NCBI RefSeq assembly: GCF_019175385.1
Contig: NC_083346.1
Span: 55,209,821 to 55,273,820 of the forward strand
Direction of reading: 5' to 3'
DNA: 64,000 nucleotides
Source: Lycium barbarum
Lineage: Eukaryota; Streptophyta; Magnoliopsida; Solanales; Solanaceae
Shown here: positions 10,936 to 21,621 of the stretch, in pieces
How positions within the stretch are numbered: the stretch's first letter is position 1
How the letters are laid out: each line of letters opens with the position of its first letter
The notes under the pieces: generated by a model
Told to the model about the DNA's origin: nothing
Database searches by the model: none
Seen by the model: the letters and a program-made list of their open reading frames with translations, nothing else
Made by a program: the position numbers and the translations under genes

Positions 10936-12240
10936 CTTGAGAAGGGGTTTATAAGGCCTAGTTCTTCGTCATGGGGAGCACCAGTCCTGTTCGTAAGGAA
11001 GAAAGACGGATCTCTACGAATGTGCATCGACTACAGGCAGTTGAACAAGGTGACAATAAAGAATAAATACCCTCTTCCTAGAATTGACGACTTGTTCGAT
11101 CAATTGCAAAGTGCTAAATGGTTCTCCAAGATAGATCTGAGATCGGGTTATCATCAGGTGAGAATTAGGGAAGCAGATATTCCCAAGACTGCCTTCAGGA
11201 CAAGATATGGTCACTACGAGTTTCGAGTAATGTCGTTCCGGTTGACGAATGCCCCGGCGGTGTTCATGAATTTAATGAATAATGTGTTCAGGCCGTTTTT
11301 GGATCTTTTTGTGATAGTGTTTATCGACGATATCCTGGTATATTCTCGCACAGAATCAGAACATGCAGATCATCTAAGAATTTTTCTTGGCGTTCTTCGA
11401 GATCGGGAATTGTATACAAAGTTTTCGAAGTGCGAGTTTTGGCTAAACTCAGTGGCATTTCTAGGTCATGTTATTTCAGATAATGGTATCCGAGTCGACA
11501 CTCAGAAAATAGAAGCTGTGAAGACTTGGCCAAGACCTACGACGCCTACAGAAGTTCGTAGTTTCCTTGGGTTAGCAGGATACTATAGAAGATTTGTAGA
11601 GGGCGTCTCATCTATTTCAGCCCCATTGACAAAGTTAACCCAGAAGTCGGCTAAATTCCAGTGGAGTGATGCCTGTGAGCGTAGCTTCCAAGAGCTGAAA
11701 AACAGGTTGACCTCAGCGCCGGTGCTAACACTTCCAGAAGGATCAAATGGCTATGTAGTGTATTGTGACGCCTCCGGTGTTGGATTAGGATTTGTATTGA
11801 TGCAGAATGGGAAAGTTATTACATATGCTTCGAGACAGTTGCGAAAACATGAACAGAATTACGCCACTCATGACCTTGAGCTAGCTGCGGTCATTCATGC
11901 ATTGAAAATATGGAGACACTACTTATATGGTGTGCACGTGGACATCTATACGGATCACAAAATCCTTCAATATATTTTCAAACAGAAGGAGTTGAACCTG
12001 CGGCAAAGGAGATGGTTGGAATTACTGAAGGATTATGATGTGAACATTCTATATCATCCAGGGAAGGCGAATGTAGTAGCAGATGCACTTAGCCGCCGAT
12101 CGATGGGTAGTTTATGTGGAGTTCCTTCGGAAAAGCGAGAAATGGTTCGTGAAGTCCATTGGTTAGCAAGTCTCGGCGTACGGCCCATTGATTCAGGAGA
12201 TGCAGGTATTAGCGTCAATGACCCCACAGTTTCATCATAG
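10936..12240 (+). pseudogene. E2 reverse transcriptase and RNase H
   Basis: The frame is open between the stop near 10933 and the TAG at 12238. RT motifs are [57 protein letters not shown] and the catalytic FIDDIL near 11319-11340. RNase H motifs are [35 protein letters not shown] and [10 protein letters not shown]. All core acidic residues are visible. The SFRLTN segment has Arg where E1 and E7 have Gly. In an intact element this enzyme copies RNA to DNA primed by tRNA. Confidence 0.92.
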
Positions 12241-13670
12241 AATCTAGAAGTGAAGGAACGACAATATGAAGATCCTCAGCTAAGCCACTATCGAGATCTA
12301 TCTCAGGAAAAGGAAAAGTCTCCATTCGAAGTTTCCATAGAAGGGGTTCTTAGATATCGAGGCGGGCTATGTGTACCGAATGTGGCAAACTTGCGCCAAC
12401 GGATTTTAGAGGAAGCACATTATTCCTGGTATTCTATTCATCCAGGTGCAACCAAGATGTACCACGATCTCAACTTGGTATACTGGTGGGATGGCATGAA
12501 GCGAGACATAGTAGAATTTGTAGCACAGTGTCCGAATTGCCAGCAAGTGAAGGCCGAGCATCAAAAGCCAGGAGGGTTATTGCAAGAAATGGAAATTCCT
12601 ACGTGGAAATGGGAAGAGATTAACATGGATTTTGTGGTAGGATTACCCCATACGCGAGGGAAGTATGATTCTATATGGGTGATCGTGGATAGACTCACGA
12701 AAGCAGCTCATTTCTCCCCGTTAGAACCACATATTCAGCGGAGGATTATGCTAAATTGTATCTCAAGGAGATTGTACGACTTCACGGTATTCGTTTGGCC
12801 ATTATCACAGACAGAGGGGCACAGTTCACAGCCATGTTCTGGAAGTCCTTCCAAGAAGGTCTAGGTACCCAAGTTAAGCTCAACATGGCGTTCCATCCGC
12901 AGACTGACGGACAAGCCGAGCGCACTATTCAGACCTTAGAGGATATGCTACGGGCATGTGTATTGGACTTTGGCGGTAATTGGGATGAGCATTTGCCTCT
13001 TATTGAATTTGCCTATAATAACAACTATCATTCCAGCATTCAAATGGCCCCGTACGAGGCCTTATATGGAAGAAAATGCAGATCTCCAATTGGATGGTTT
13101 GAAACCGGAGAAATACAATTGATAGGCCCCGACTTGATCCAACAAGTAGTTGAAAAGGTTAAAGTGATTCGAGACCGACTGTTAACAGCTCAAAGTCGCC
13201 AAAAGTCTTATGCGGATAATCGCCTACGAGATTTGGAATTTCAAGTGGGCGATTGGGTGTTCCTGAAGGTATCGCCGATGAAGGGAGTGATGAGATTTGG
13301 CAAGAAGGGAAAGCTAAGTCCCAGATATATCGGACCCTACCAAATCATTCGCAAGGTGAGTCGAGTAGCCTATAAATTGGACTTCCCTTCAGAGCTCGAA
13401 TCCGTGCATCCAGTATTCCATGTTTCGATGCTCCGCAAGTGTATTGGAGACCCAACAAGAATAGTTCCGGTTGATGATGTGCAAGTAACAGAGAAGCGAA
13501 CATACGAGGAAATGCCCATTGCCATTTTGGATAGACAAGTACGAAGGCTTCGGAATAAAGAGGTTGCTTCAGTCAAAGTTCTATGGCGGAACAATAATCG
13601 GGAAGAAATGACTTAGGAAGCGGAGGAGAAGATGAAATCCATGTACCCCCATTTGTTCCAAATCCCATAA
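12241..13670 (+). pseudogene. E2 integrase and chromodomain (frameshift, stop)
   Basis: The HHCC region ([19 protein letters not shown]) and the first catalytic Asp (NMDFVVGLP) are in the first frame. A one-base loss near 12711-12715 shifts the frame, and the core resumes with AIITDRGAQFT and [12 protein letters not shown]. The GPY/F region (SPRYIGPYQI) follows. The C-terminal chromodomain (VKVLWRNNNREEMT) is cut by a TAG at 13614-13616, exactly where E3 has Trp, and the frame then runs to TAA at about 13670. Chromodomains of this lineage are thought to guide insertion to heterochromatin, which fits the nesting seen here. Confidence 0.9.
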
Positions 13671-13905
13671 GAGATTCAAGATGAGACGTCGATGGTGTAA
13701 GGTATGTATGTTTTAATTTTATGTTTTTGGTCGTGTGTGGCCATAAATGTGTTGATATTGTAATATAGCCCTGTGAGCCGAAGATATTGTGGGTTGTTGT
13801 AATGGAAAGGTAGTATCCAAATTACAAAGGAAACTCTGGCAAAAATTTTCCAGAATCCCCGAGTGTCGAACATTCGAGGACGAATGTTCCAAAAGGGGGG
13901 AAGAA
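13671..13905 (+). other. E2 3' untranslated region, pre-PPT hairpin and polypurine tract
   Basis: This is non-coding sequence between the Gag-Pol end and the 3' LTR. A perfect 9-bp stem GAACATTCG/CGAATGTTC with loop AGGA lies at 13868-13889, followed by the purine tract AAAAGGGGGGAAGAA at 13891-13905 that primes plus-strand DNA. Confidence 0.85.
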
Positions 13906-15566
13906 TGTTACACCTCGGAAATTTCTCCGTACCTGTATGATGAGTGGAATGATGAAGAGTTTGAGTGAATGATGTTTTATTAAGTCGGGAATGGCTAATT
14001 AAGAATTTTTGGAAATAAGAAAGTCGCGGAAGATTTTCTGTCCAGTGGTCGTATATGGCACTATACGACCTGTAAAGTGATTTATGGACCGTATAGTGCA
14101 ATCGTCCCTCAGCTAGCCAAAAATCTCAAGTTCTGCCCAGTGATGATATAGTTAAATACGACTTGGAGGACGGCCCGTAAACTGGTTTACGGACCGTAAA
14201 CCTCAGTCGTAAATTGGCATAATCTCCAGCCAAACTTTCTATTTTTGGAATGCTTAAAAACGACCACAGTGGACGGACCGTAAATCAAAATACGGTTCTG
14301 TATATGGTGGTTTACGACCACTGTTCACCCCGACAAGAATTCATTAAAAATCAGATTTTGTGATTTTTAAAAGGGACTTAAGCCTCAGTTCACTTCATTT
14401 TCATCCATACACCTCAAGAGACATTCTAGAACTCTCAAAATAATTCCTCCACAAGAATTCAAGAGAATTAAAGGGAATATCAAGACCAACAACACTAATT
14501 TCATGGAATCAAGGGTAAGAACTCAATAAAGGGTCATCTAAGTGAAGAAATTCCCAAGAAGGTGGGACTAGGGTTTTGGCTAAGTGAAGTATTTCAACTT
14601 AAGGATTGTTCAACCATCCTCCAAGGTAAGTTTCATGATTATTCCATATTGTTTGAAGTATTGGAAAGCTTAGACACTTGAAATGTAGAAGAACATAGAA
14701 ATGGGTCATTATTGAGCTAATAGTGGCATGAATGAATGATAGTGGAATCGAACTATGAATATTGAAGTGTTGTGAGTACTAATACGTTATAAATGATGTT
14801 TTTATCATGAAACAAACATTAAATGCATGAAAACGCAAGGATGAGCTAGAAGTAGAAATAAGGGAAAATTGGAGGAAAATGGTGGATTTTGCCAAACGCA
14901 CGTAAATGACGATTGTCGATTATGATATTGTGAATAATATTATGAATATTGGGAGTTGATATAGAACATGTGAAAGGTAGTATGAGCGAAGGAAGCGTTG
15001 TCTGACTTCTCCTAGAATTAGCGACACGTTCTTATAGTCAGTTACTAATGTTGATACGAATTCTCTTATGAAGGTAACGACGTGATATCGACGGAGAACA
15101 AGTGAGCGATATCTTAGCTAAACGACCAAGGTATGTGAGGCTAGTCCTTCTTTCTAATGGCATGAAACCTTTAACTTGAATCCCTTTTCCTTTCATGAGT
15201 TCTTGCATTCTAAGAAGTTAAAAGCTTATGCCTATGAATGTCTATATGAGATAAGTTATGCGATATGATGACACTCGAATGATGATGATGTTATTCCTTG
15301 CCTATACTCACCTTATGTACTAGTCCTTTCAAGGTGAGGCAGAATGTCCATGATGGTTCCATAATGTAATCGGGGGATCACGACCTTACGTCACCCCGAT
15401 AGAGTAAAGTTGATCATGAGTCTTATATACGCATTATGATAAGATAAGTATTTTATGATAAGCATATTACTATGAGCATTTACAATGAGCAAGATAAGCA
15501 GTAGAGTGAGCGGTGCTTGGTAACTAGCTCCGGGTACCCGTCGTGGCCCCTAGCTGGGCCGTGACC
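13906..15566 (+). repeat. E2 3' LTR
   Basis: Begins TGTTACACCTCGG and ends GCCGTGACC. It is the same length as 7059-8719, with scattered substitutions and compensating single-base indels. Confidence 0.92.
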
Positions 15567-15983
15567 AACGGAAGATTTTCCGAGTTGTAACAAGATGATG
15601 CCAAAAAGAAGGAAGGGTTAGCTTTACATACCTTTAACGCTTATCCGTAACACAATACGTAATACGCTGCCCGAAGTGTCTCAACCTATATTAAGACGTC
15701 AAGAACTATGGTTAAGCTACGGGAAGATTCAAAACGTATTCCAACGTTAGTAGTTTATTTCTAGAAAATTAGACGACGTTTCCCTTATATTAAAACCAAC
15801 CACATAACAACCAAGTCAACATCAACAACCACACGTTCAAGTACTATATCGAAACTAACCAAGACATGATTCAAGGATACTCCGAACAGCCCGTATAACA
15901 TTCCAATCAGCCCATACATTACAACATTCAATATTAATTAACCTAATGACTACGACGTATTCAAGTTATTCTTAACAATCTAC
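15567..15983 (-). repeat. Old minus-strand LTR fragment, left part (split by E3)
   Basis: The minus strand carries the mid-LTR signature AAGGTATGTAAAG with a following pyrimidine tract and GGCAT (about 15595-15640), as in the E3 and E7 LTRs. Its U5 side is missing where it meets E2. The last five bases, TCTAC at 15979-15983, are the E3 target-site duplication. The LTR continues at 26017. Confidence 0.7.
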
Positions 15984-18909
15984 TGTTATGTCCCGTGTTT
16001 TTCGTATGATTGAAAATCGAGAAATAATTACGACTTGTGTGTTGAAAGGATATGATTTGATTTTTGTGAATATGACTATGTTGGTTATGGAATCTTTAAT
16101 GTTAAGACATCGGGGAAGGCCGAGGGTAAATTTGGAATTTCGGAAATTAGTTTCGGGAATTACAAAACGGGACGTTTTATGAATTGGGCCAAGAAAAATA
16201 TAACACGAATGAGGCCCAAGAATTCTTGAAGGGGCCGACCAAAGGCCAAAGCCCAACCCATTTTTAATGTCATGTGTTGAGCACATGACTTATACAATTG
16301 GATATATATCACTTCACACTTAGAATTTATCAAGAAAAAATCACATTTCCACTTTGACTCAAAAGAGAGCTCTCGGCCGAAGGAGAGAAAAGGAGAAAGA
16401 AAGATTTTCCAAGCTTTGTTGTTAAGCAAAAATTCTTGTTCTTCCCATAGTTGTGAAGTACTCAAGGCCCTCTTCAACGGGGTATAATTAGTTTGGCACA
16501 AGAACCTCGTTTGCGACAAGTCAGAAATTCAAGAAAAGGTAAGAATTTTGCCCCTCTAATGTTATAGAATTGGTATGAATGTGTTAATGATTGAGAATAG
16601 ACGAGAATTTCGTAGTTTTAATGTGTGTACGAAACCGTGGGTGTATGTATACTTGGTGTTGTGGCCGTGTGCCCTAAGAGGAAGAAGGAATATGAATTTG
16701 ATCTTGTTTAGTTGGCATAATGTGTTGTTGTGATCCTTGTGTCGTAAATGATTGATTGATGAATTAAATTGGCGTTGGAAAATGATTTCGGATATTATCG
16801 GAAAGCGTATACCTTTGGTATCATTATGTATATCATTGTATATTTAGGGTGCTAGAGACTTTAAATATGAATTTATAATGATGTTAATGAATTCGGAATG
16901 AAACGACGTGAGTTAGAATGTTCGTCGTGAATTTTTGATGTTTTGAAGAATTATGGAAAGTAATGGATTTTGGGGAAATTTCGTGTTTGGCTTGGATTGT
17001 AGTTAGGATGTGATTGTATAAGTTTGAATGAGGAAATGAATACAATTATGTAGATATAGAATTGGAGTTTTGGAAGTTTGAATGAAAGTTGCCAACTTAA
17101 GTAATAAAGTTGAACTTTGAACCTAGAGTGGTTTGATTATTGCTTGTGTTGTTTGTTGATGTGTGGGCTGTTGTTATTGATATATTTTGAGCCGAGCTAA
17201 GTCTCGGGGATGTTTGATTTATAGGGGAAATGCTGCCGAAATTTCGGTAAGCAAAAATGAAGTTAATGGCATTTTTAGCCTAAGAATCTCAATTGGTAAC
17301 TTTGGCCATTTGCAGATTTCAGGCGAAACGGGACTGGACTTTTGGGAGAGCATACGACATCTGTGAGGTATGTAAAGTTCCCTACTCCTTCATTTGGCAT
17401 GTCTTAGTATCCTAGGCGAATATTGGAACTTCCGGAGCATTTCTGCTCCTCGAAACCCGATCCACAGAAAAGTTACTATTCATTCAATTCAATTGAAGCC
17501 TAAGGGCTCTATTTTGGCTAGAATGCCACCACTCGTCCGAAACCTATCGAAATGTGGTCGGGTAACCTAGAAACGATTATGTATGACCTTTGGCATATAA
17601 ATGTTTGTAAAAATATGTTCGCCACCTCACTTTGACTCGAGGTGGGCCCGCTACCCCGAAACGCCCTATTTCTCTCATTGGGCTATCTTTGTGAATAGAG
17701 TTGGATATACTACTTCTGATTTTTGGAACTTCCTCCTACGGGGTATGTTTTGAACATTACGATGCGCCAAGTTATGTTTTGAACTATACGTACTATTTTG
17801 GAAACGTTTTGTGAAATGAAACCTTATATCGACTAAGTATTCGATTATTTTGTACTATGGAACGATTTGTGAAACTATTATGTTTTGAAGACTATTTTGA
17901 AGTATGATTTGCATTTGTTTGCTCACGACTCCGCTCGTGCCTTATTATGACTTCGTTCACCGGTTCCCGGGCCGGTTTTGATTCGTGCGCCTTATGACAA
18001 ATTCGGCCGTATGCTGTGTTACGGTTCCCGAGGCTTCGCCATAGGGCCGGGTTCCGTTTGGAGTTATGCTGTGATATGGCTCGTGATGCGATACGCTCAC
18101 CTATGATTATGTTTGTGTTCGGGGATGTACGGAGATTTGAAACCTTCTGGTGTTATGCTGTGTGTGGCGCCAGTGTCGGAGTGGCGACCACGTTCTTGAG
18201 CTTTGCATGATTTTCGCCTGCATTATGTATATGTATATGATTTGATACGGATTTTGACACTCCGGTTTGTTCTCTACTTTGTCTTTTGATTTGCTTTCAG
18301 TTTGGTTCATATATCTGTACTCCGTGCTTTACATACTCAGTACATATTTCGTACTGACCCCCTCTCTTTGGGGGGCTTCATGCCCGCAGGTACAGAAGCT
18401 CGTTTGGGAGATCCTCCGGTTTAGGCTACTCATTCTGCTGTGTTGAAGCGCTCCCCTTGATCTGGAGCCTAACTTTTGGTACATACCCCCTGTTGTGTGT
18501 GCATTCTGTACATTTGACTATTTGGGTACGGCGGGGCCCTGTCTCGCCATCTGTCTTTGTTTTGAGTTCGTAGAGGCCTGTAGTCATATATGTGGGGCGA
18601 GGGTCCTATGTATGTTTGTTCGATTTTGTTTTTTTTTGGTCTTAGAGCGGTCTGTTTGTTATGATGGCCCTAAATGGCCCTTATGCTTATATTTGCGCTT
18701 TTGACTGGCGATGGCCATTCCGCCGCTCAGTTTGTATTTGATATGACACTCTGATTTGTGCGACCGCCTAAGACATATTTTGATATAACCTATGTTTCCT
18801 ATGATTTTGTAAAATTCTGGAATAAGTTTGGATTTGGTATCGAATATGCGATTTGGTCTGGGTACCCAGGTAGGGTGCCAGTCGCGGCCCACGGGGCTGG
18901 GTCGTGACA
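15984..18909 (+). repeat. E3 5' LTR
   Basis: TGTTATGTCCCG...GGTCGTGACA. Donor-like motifs AAAAG/GTAAGA (16539) and GAG/GTATGT (17368) and an acceptor-like CCCGCAG/GTACAG (about 18389) are visible. Tandem stem-loops lie at 18337-18375: TCAGTAC/GTACTGA, then CCCCC/GGGGG. No coding sequence; short open frames here are chance. Confidence 0.95.
18337..18375 (+). other. Tandem stem-loops in E3 LTR
   Basis: TCAGTAC/GTACTGA (7 bp, 7-nt loop) is followed immediately by CCCCC/GGGGG (5 bp, 7-nt loop). The same pair occurs in the 3' LTR at 25434-25472, in the E7 LTR and in the E8 LTR. Confidence 0.7.
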
Positions 18910-18913
18910 AAAG

Positions 18914-18925
18914 TGGTATCAGAGC
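18914..18925 (+). other. E3 primer-binding site
   Basis: TGGTATCAGAGC, a perfect 12-base match to the initiator Met tRNA complement as known in plants, four bases inside the LTR. Confidence 0.93.
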
Positions 18926-18966
18926 AGTTTGTCCTCGGAATGTCTACAGGCCGTGTCTCGTAGAGT

Positions 18967-19006
18967 CTTGTTTATCGATGTGTTGTGCACCACATCTATA
19001 AACAAG
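18967..19006 (+). other. E3 leader hairpin with GTGCAC loop
   Basis: A 9-bp stem CTTGTTTAT/ATAAACAAG, one C-T mismatch and a 6-bp stem GATGTG/CACATC close loop TTGTGCAC, with the hexamer at 18985-18990. The conserved box GATCGTGCGATAGAGC follows at 19049-19064. Confidence 0.82.
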
Positions 19007-19064
19007 AAGCTACAGGGCATTTAGGATGTTACCTTCTTTGGAATCTTAGATCGTGCGATAGAGC

Positions 19065-20190
19065 CAGCTATAGGAAGTGAATTCCCCTTTTTTTCTCTAA
19101 CCCTTGATTGCAGCTGGAGAGTGGTGTCGACGTAAGACAATGACTGCTGATATTGGAAGCTATATAATGATCTGGTAAGAAATGTTACGAAAGACGTATG
19201 CTGGGTAAGGTATTCTGAAGTACGATTAAGACTTAAAGTCAAGCAGCGAAAAGAGAAATAAATATGAAAAGTGTAGCTGGAGCAGTCGAGTTGGGCATGT
19301 GAGGTAAGCCTCGGCATATTTATATTTTTGTTTGAAATTGTTAGCCCGTGTGGCTATGAGGTGATATGATGTGATATGTATGTACGTATATGTGGTGGCC
19401 CTGTGAGGCCCGGTTGGTATTTCCTGTGTACAGGTTTTGGGATAGAAAAAAATATAGAGGAACCTCTGCCCAAATTTTTCTAGAAATATGAAAAGGGAAA
19501 TGGGATATAAATTTTTAACCTGTCTTGAAGGTCGATACCATTATGATAAACCTATTATGGTGGATTTAAAGGTACTCTCCGTGTTATTTGTAAGGAGCAT
19601 TACCTTTAGCGGGGAAAATTTTATCTCAAGTAAATATGTACGAGTAGTAGATTCGTAATTTATTTGGAGGGACCAGAAATGTGTTCTAACCCCATTTTGT
19701 TTTAGCACAACCCATGTGAAGGGTAAAAATGTCCGACGAGCAAGGTTCCTCAAACTGAAAGAATACAAACCGTATGATAAGCAGTTGAGGATTTAGCGGT
19801 TCGCTCTCGGCTTAAGTATATAGATATGTATAACCGTGGGGGTAATTATGTGAATTAGGCATTTGATGATTTCGCGAAGTTCGTCGGACTCTAGTCTTTT
19901 TGTGCTGATGGTTGGAAGATATCTTACAGTAACATTCTGTCAGTTTCTCTCGACTATTTGGAGACGAAATTTGTAGAATACGAATTTAGACTTGTGGACT
20001 GTCTGGAAGTACATATGTATGCATGGAGGTATATGTTGAGAATTTACAAGTAACGCCACGGTAGTCACCAAGTCAGAAAAAGTAATAGAATTCTCGTAGG
20101 TCGGGGTGGGACCCGCTACGGGGACGTTTCGAAAAGTTGTTAAGACCCCGAATTGTCTTAAATTACGTGACAAAGGTCGTGAGTGGCGAT
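19065..20190 (+). other. E3 internal non-coding region
   Basis: No open frame with any retroelement domain. Parts resemble the E8 internal region in order: TGTGTACAG with its surroundings near 19425-19440, and the segment just before the 5S-like sequence. This marks a shared non-autonomous scaffold. Confidence 0.6.
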
Positions 20191-20312
20191 CGACGAAATT
20201 ATATTAGCCCTAACGCGTCAAAATGCGTGAAAGTTTCAGGGTTAAGCGTGCTCAAGCCAGAGCAATTCTGGGATGGGTGACCCCCCTGGGAAGTGATGCA
20301 AGATTTTTGCAC
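20191..20312 (+). pseudogene. 5S rRNA-derived sequence inside E3
   Basis: The segment aligns almost without gaps to plant 5S rRNA as I know it. GACGAAATTATA aligns to the 5' end, GGTTAAGCGTGCTC to the box A region, and GGGATGGGTGACC...CTGGGAAGT to the box C region. The box A to box C distance is preserved, with an 18-nt spacer. The 5' half is strongly diverged. A T5 run (about 20303) follows. It would not give a functional 5S rRNA, but parts of the internal Pol III control region are recognisable. Confidence 0.8.
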
Positions 20313-20539
20313 AAGTGTAAATATGCTAGAGATAAATGAAAATTTGGGGTAATTTAAAGGAAATGAGTATGGAGGGTAGGAAAGATGAAAGATAATCAGT
20401 GTGAATAAGTGGGATCTTTGAAAGAGTTGATACGCGAGACGCAAGACAATTTGTGTGACAGCTTGGCGAATAAGTTTACAAATAAAGGGAAATTTTTCAT
20501 GAATCATTGGAGCCTTAATAAGAGTGATTTGATCCTAAT

Positions 20540-21445
20540 TCGGATTCTATCTGCTATACTTTTGCACTCCCGATTTTGATAAGGCTCTGTCTATTACGCC
20601 TCTATGCTTCTGGCTTCGATTGTGTTCCCATTTGATACACCTTGCTACATCTGGTTCTGAATTTGATTTTGGTTGAAATACCTCTGCATGATTAGTTCTG
20701 ATTGCGAATCCGTCTGACACATCTCTGTATGTCTGACTCTGGATGCGAACCTGTCTGATATGCCTCTGCACGTCTCATTTTGATCACGCGTTTGTCTGAT
20801 ACATCTCGGTATGTCTGATTCTGATTTCGACTCTGTCGGATACATTTCTGCCTGTCTGACTTTGGTCACGATTCTGTGTGATATAGTTCTGTACGGCTGA
20901 TTCCGGTTTCGAATCTTTCCGATCTGATTCCGTACGTCTGACCCTGATTGTGAATCTGTCTGATAAATCTCCGGTATGTTCGTATGTGGATCTGTTTCGC
21001 CTTCTTAAGCGGCCCGTATGCTACTATGGCCAAGATGGCCCACGAGTTTGTACATGTGTGTGCATTTGGGCGATGTATATTCCGCCACCTTTATGATTTT
21101 GATATGACTGTTCTGCACGGGCGACTACTTAAGATAAGTGTTCGATAAGTGTTTGTGTGACGTCTGTTGTTAATTTTCAGCTCGACCAACGTATGTTGAG
21201 TCTGAATGAGTCTGAATACGATGATCTGGTTGTGAGTTCGTTTGGGGTGACAGAATATTTCAGTGTGTTTGATTCTGATTACGAATTCGTCTGATACGCC
21301 TTGGTACGTCTGACTCCGACCTCATATTTGTCTGACATACTTCTGTACCTCTGATTTTGACTATGAGCCGTCAGCCATAGTCTAGTATGTCTGCCTCCGA
21401 TTACGAGTTCGTTCGATATGCTGCTAGGCGTCCGGTCCTAGTTTT
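20540..21445 (+). repeat. Degenerate 41-bp tandem repeat in E3
   Basis: Units begin TCTGA(C/T)TCTG and contain GTCTGATA...CTCTGTA(C/T)G. Starts at 20732, 20773, 20814 and 20855 are exactly 41 bases apart. More diverged units flank them (from about 20560 to 20970), and a second block lies at about 21250-21440. It is not coding. Confidence 0.85.
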
Positions 21446-21621
21446 GAATCCGTGATGTAAAGTGTTTGGTATGATTTTGAATTCGTTGCTGTGAACTGTC
21501 CAGTATGAAGTGGGATTACGATAATGTGGTAGGGAACTCAGTAGTGTGATAAGGAATGACATTAGCTATGATGTCTGGAAAGCGTTTGTCCGTTACAGAA
21601 GATAGCGTGTGGGCCCTTAAT

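Larger units (their letters stand above)
7059..15566 (+). mobile_element. E2: full-length decayed Tekay-type Ty3/gypsy element
   Basis: Paired 1661-bp LTRs (7059-8719 and 13906-15566) enclose a PBS, leader, single-frame Gag-Pol with chromodomain, a pre-PPT hairpin and a polypurine tract. I count roughly 40 differences between the LTRs by eye, about 2.4%. The flanks (CTTCC left, AACGG right) do not form a target-site duplication. The right flank is the middle of an unrelated minus-strand LTR, so one end may have been rearranged after insertion. Confidence 0.92.

Noticed and set aside
16160..16519. 119-codon minus-strand open frame, repeated at 23257-23616
   Set aside because: Both copies lie at the same place in the two E3 LTRs. 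Conservation only reflects recent LTR identity, and no known domain is seen.
20191..20312. Functional 5S rRNA gene
   Set aside because: The 5' half is too diverged and the tail does not match, so it is treated as a derived segment.
20540..21445. Regular repeats that could suggest a CRISPR-like array
   Set aside because: Repeats are contiguous 41-bp units without unique spacers, and the DNA is plant retrotransposon sequence.
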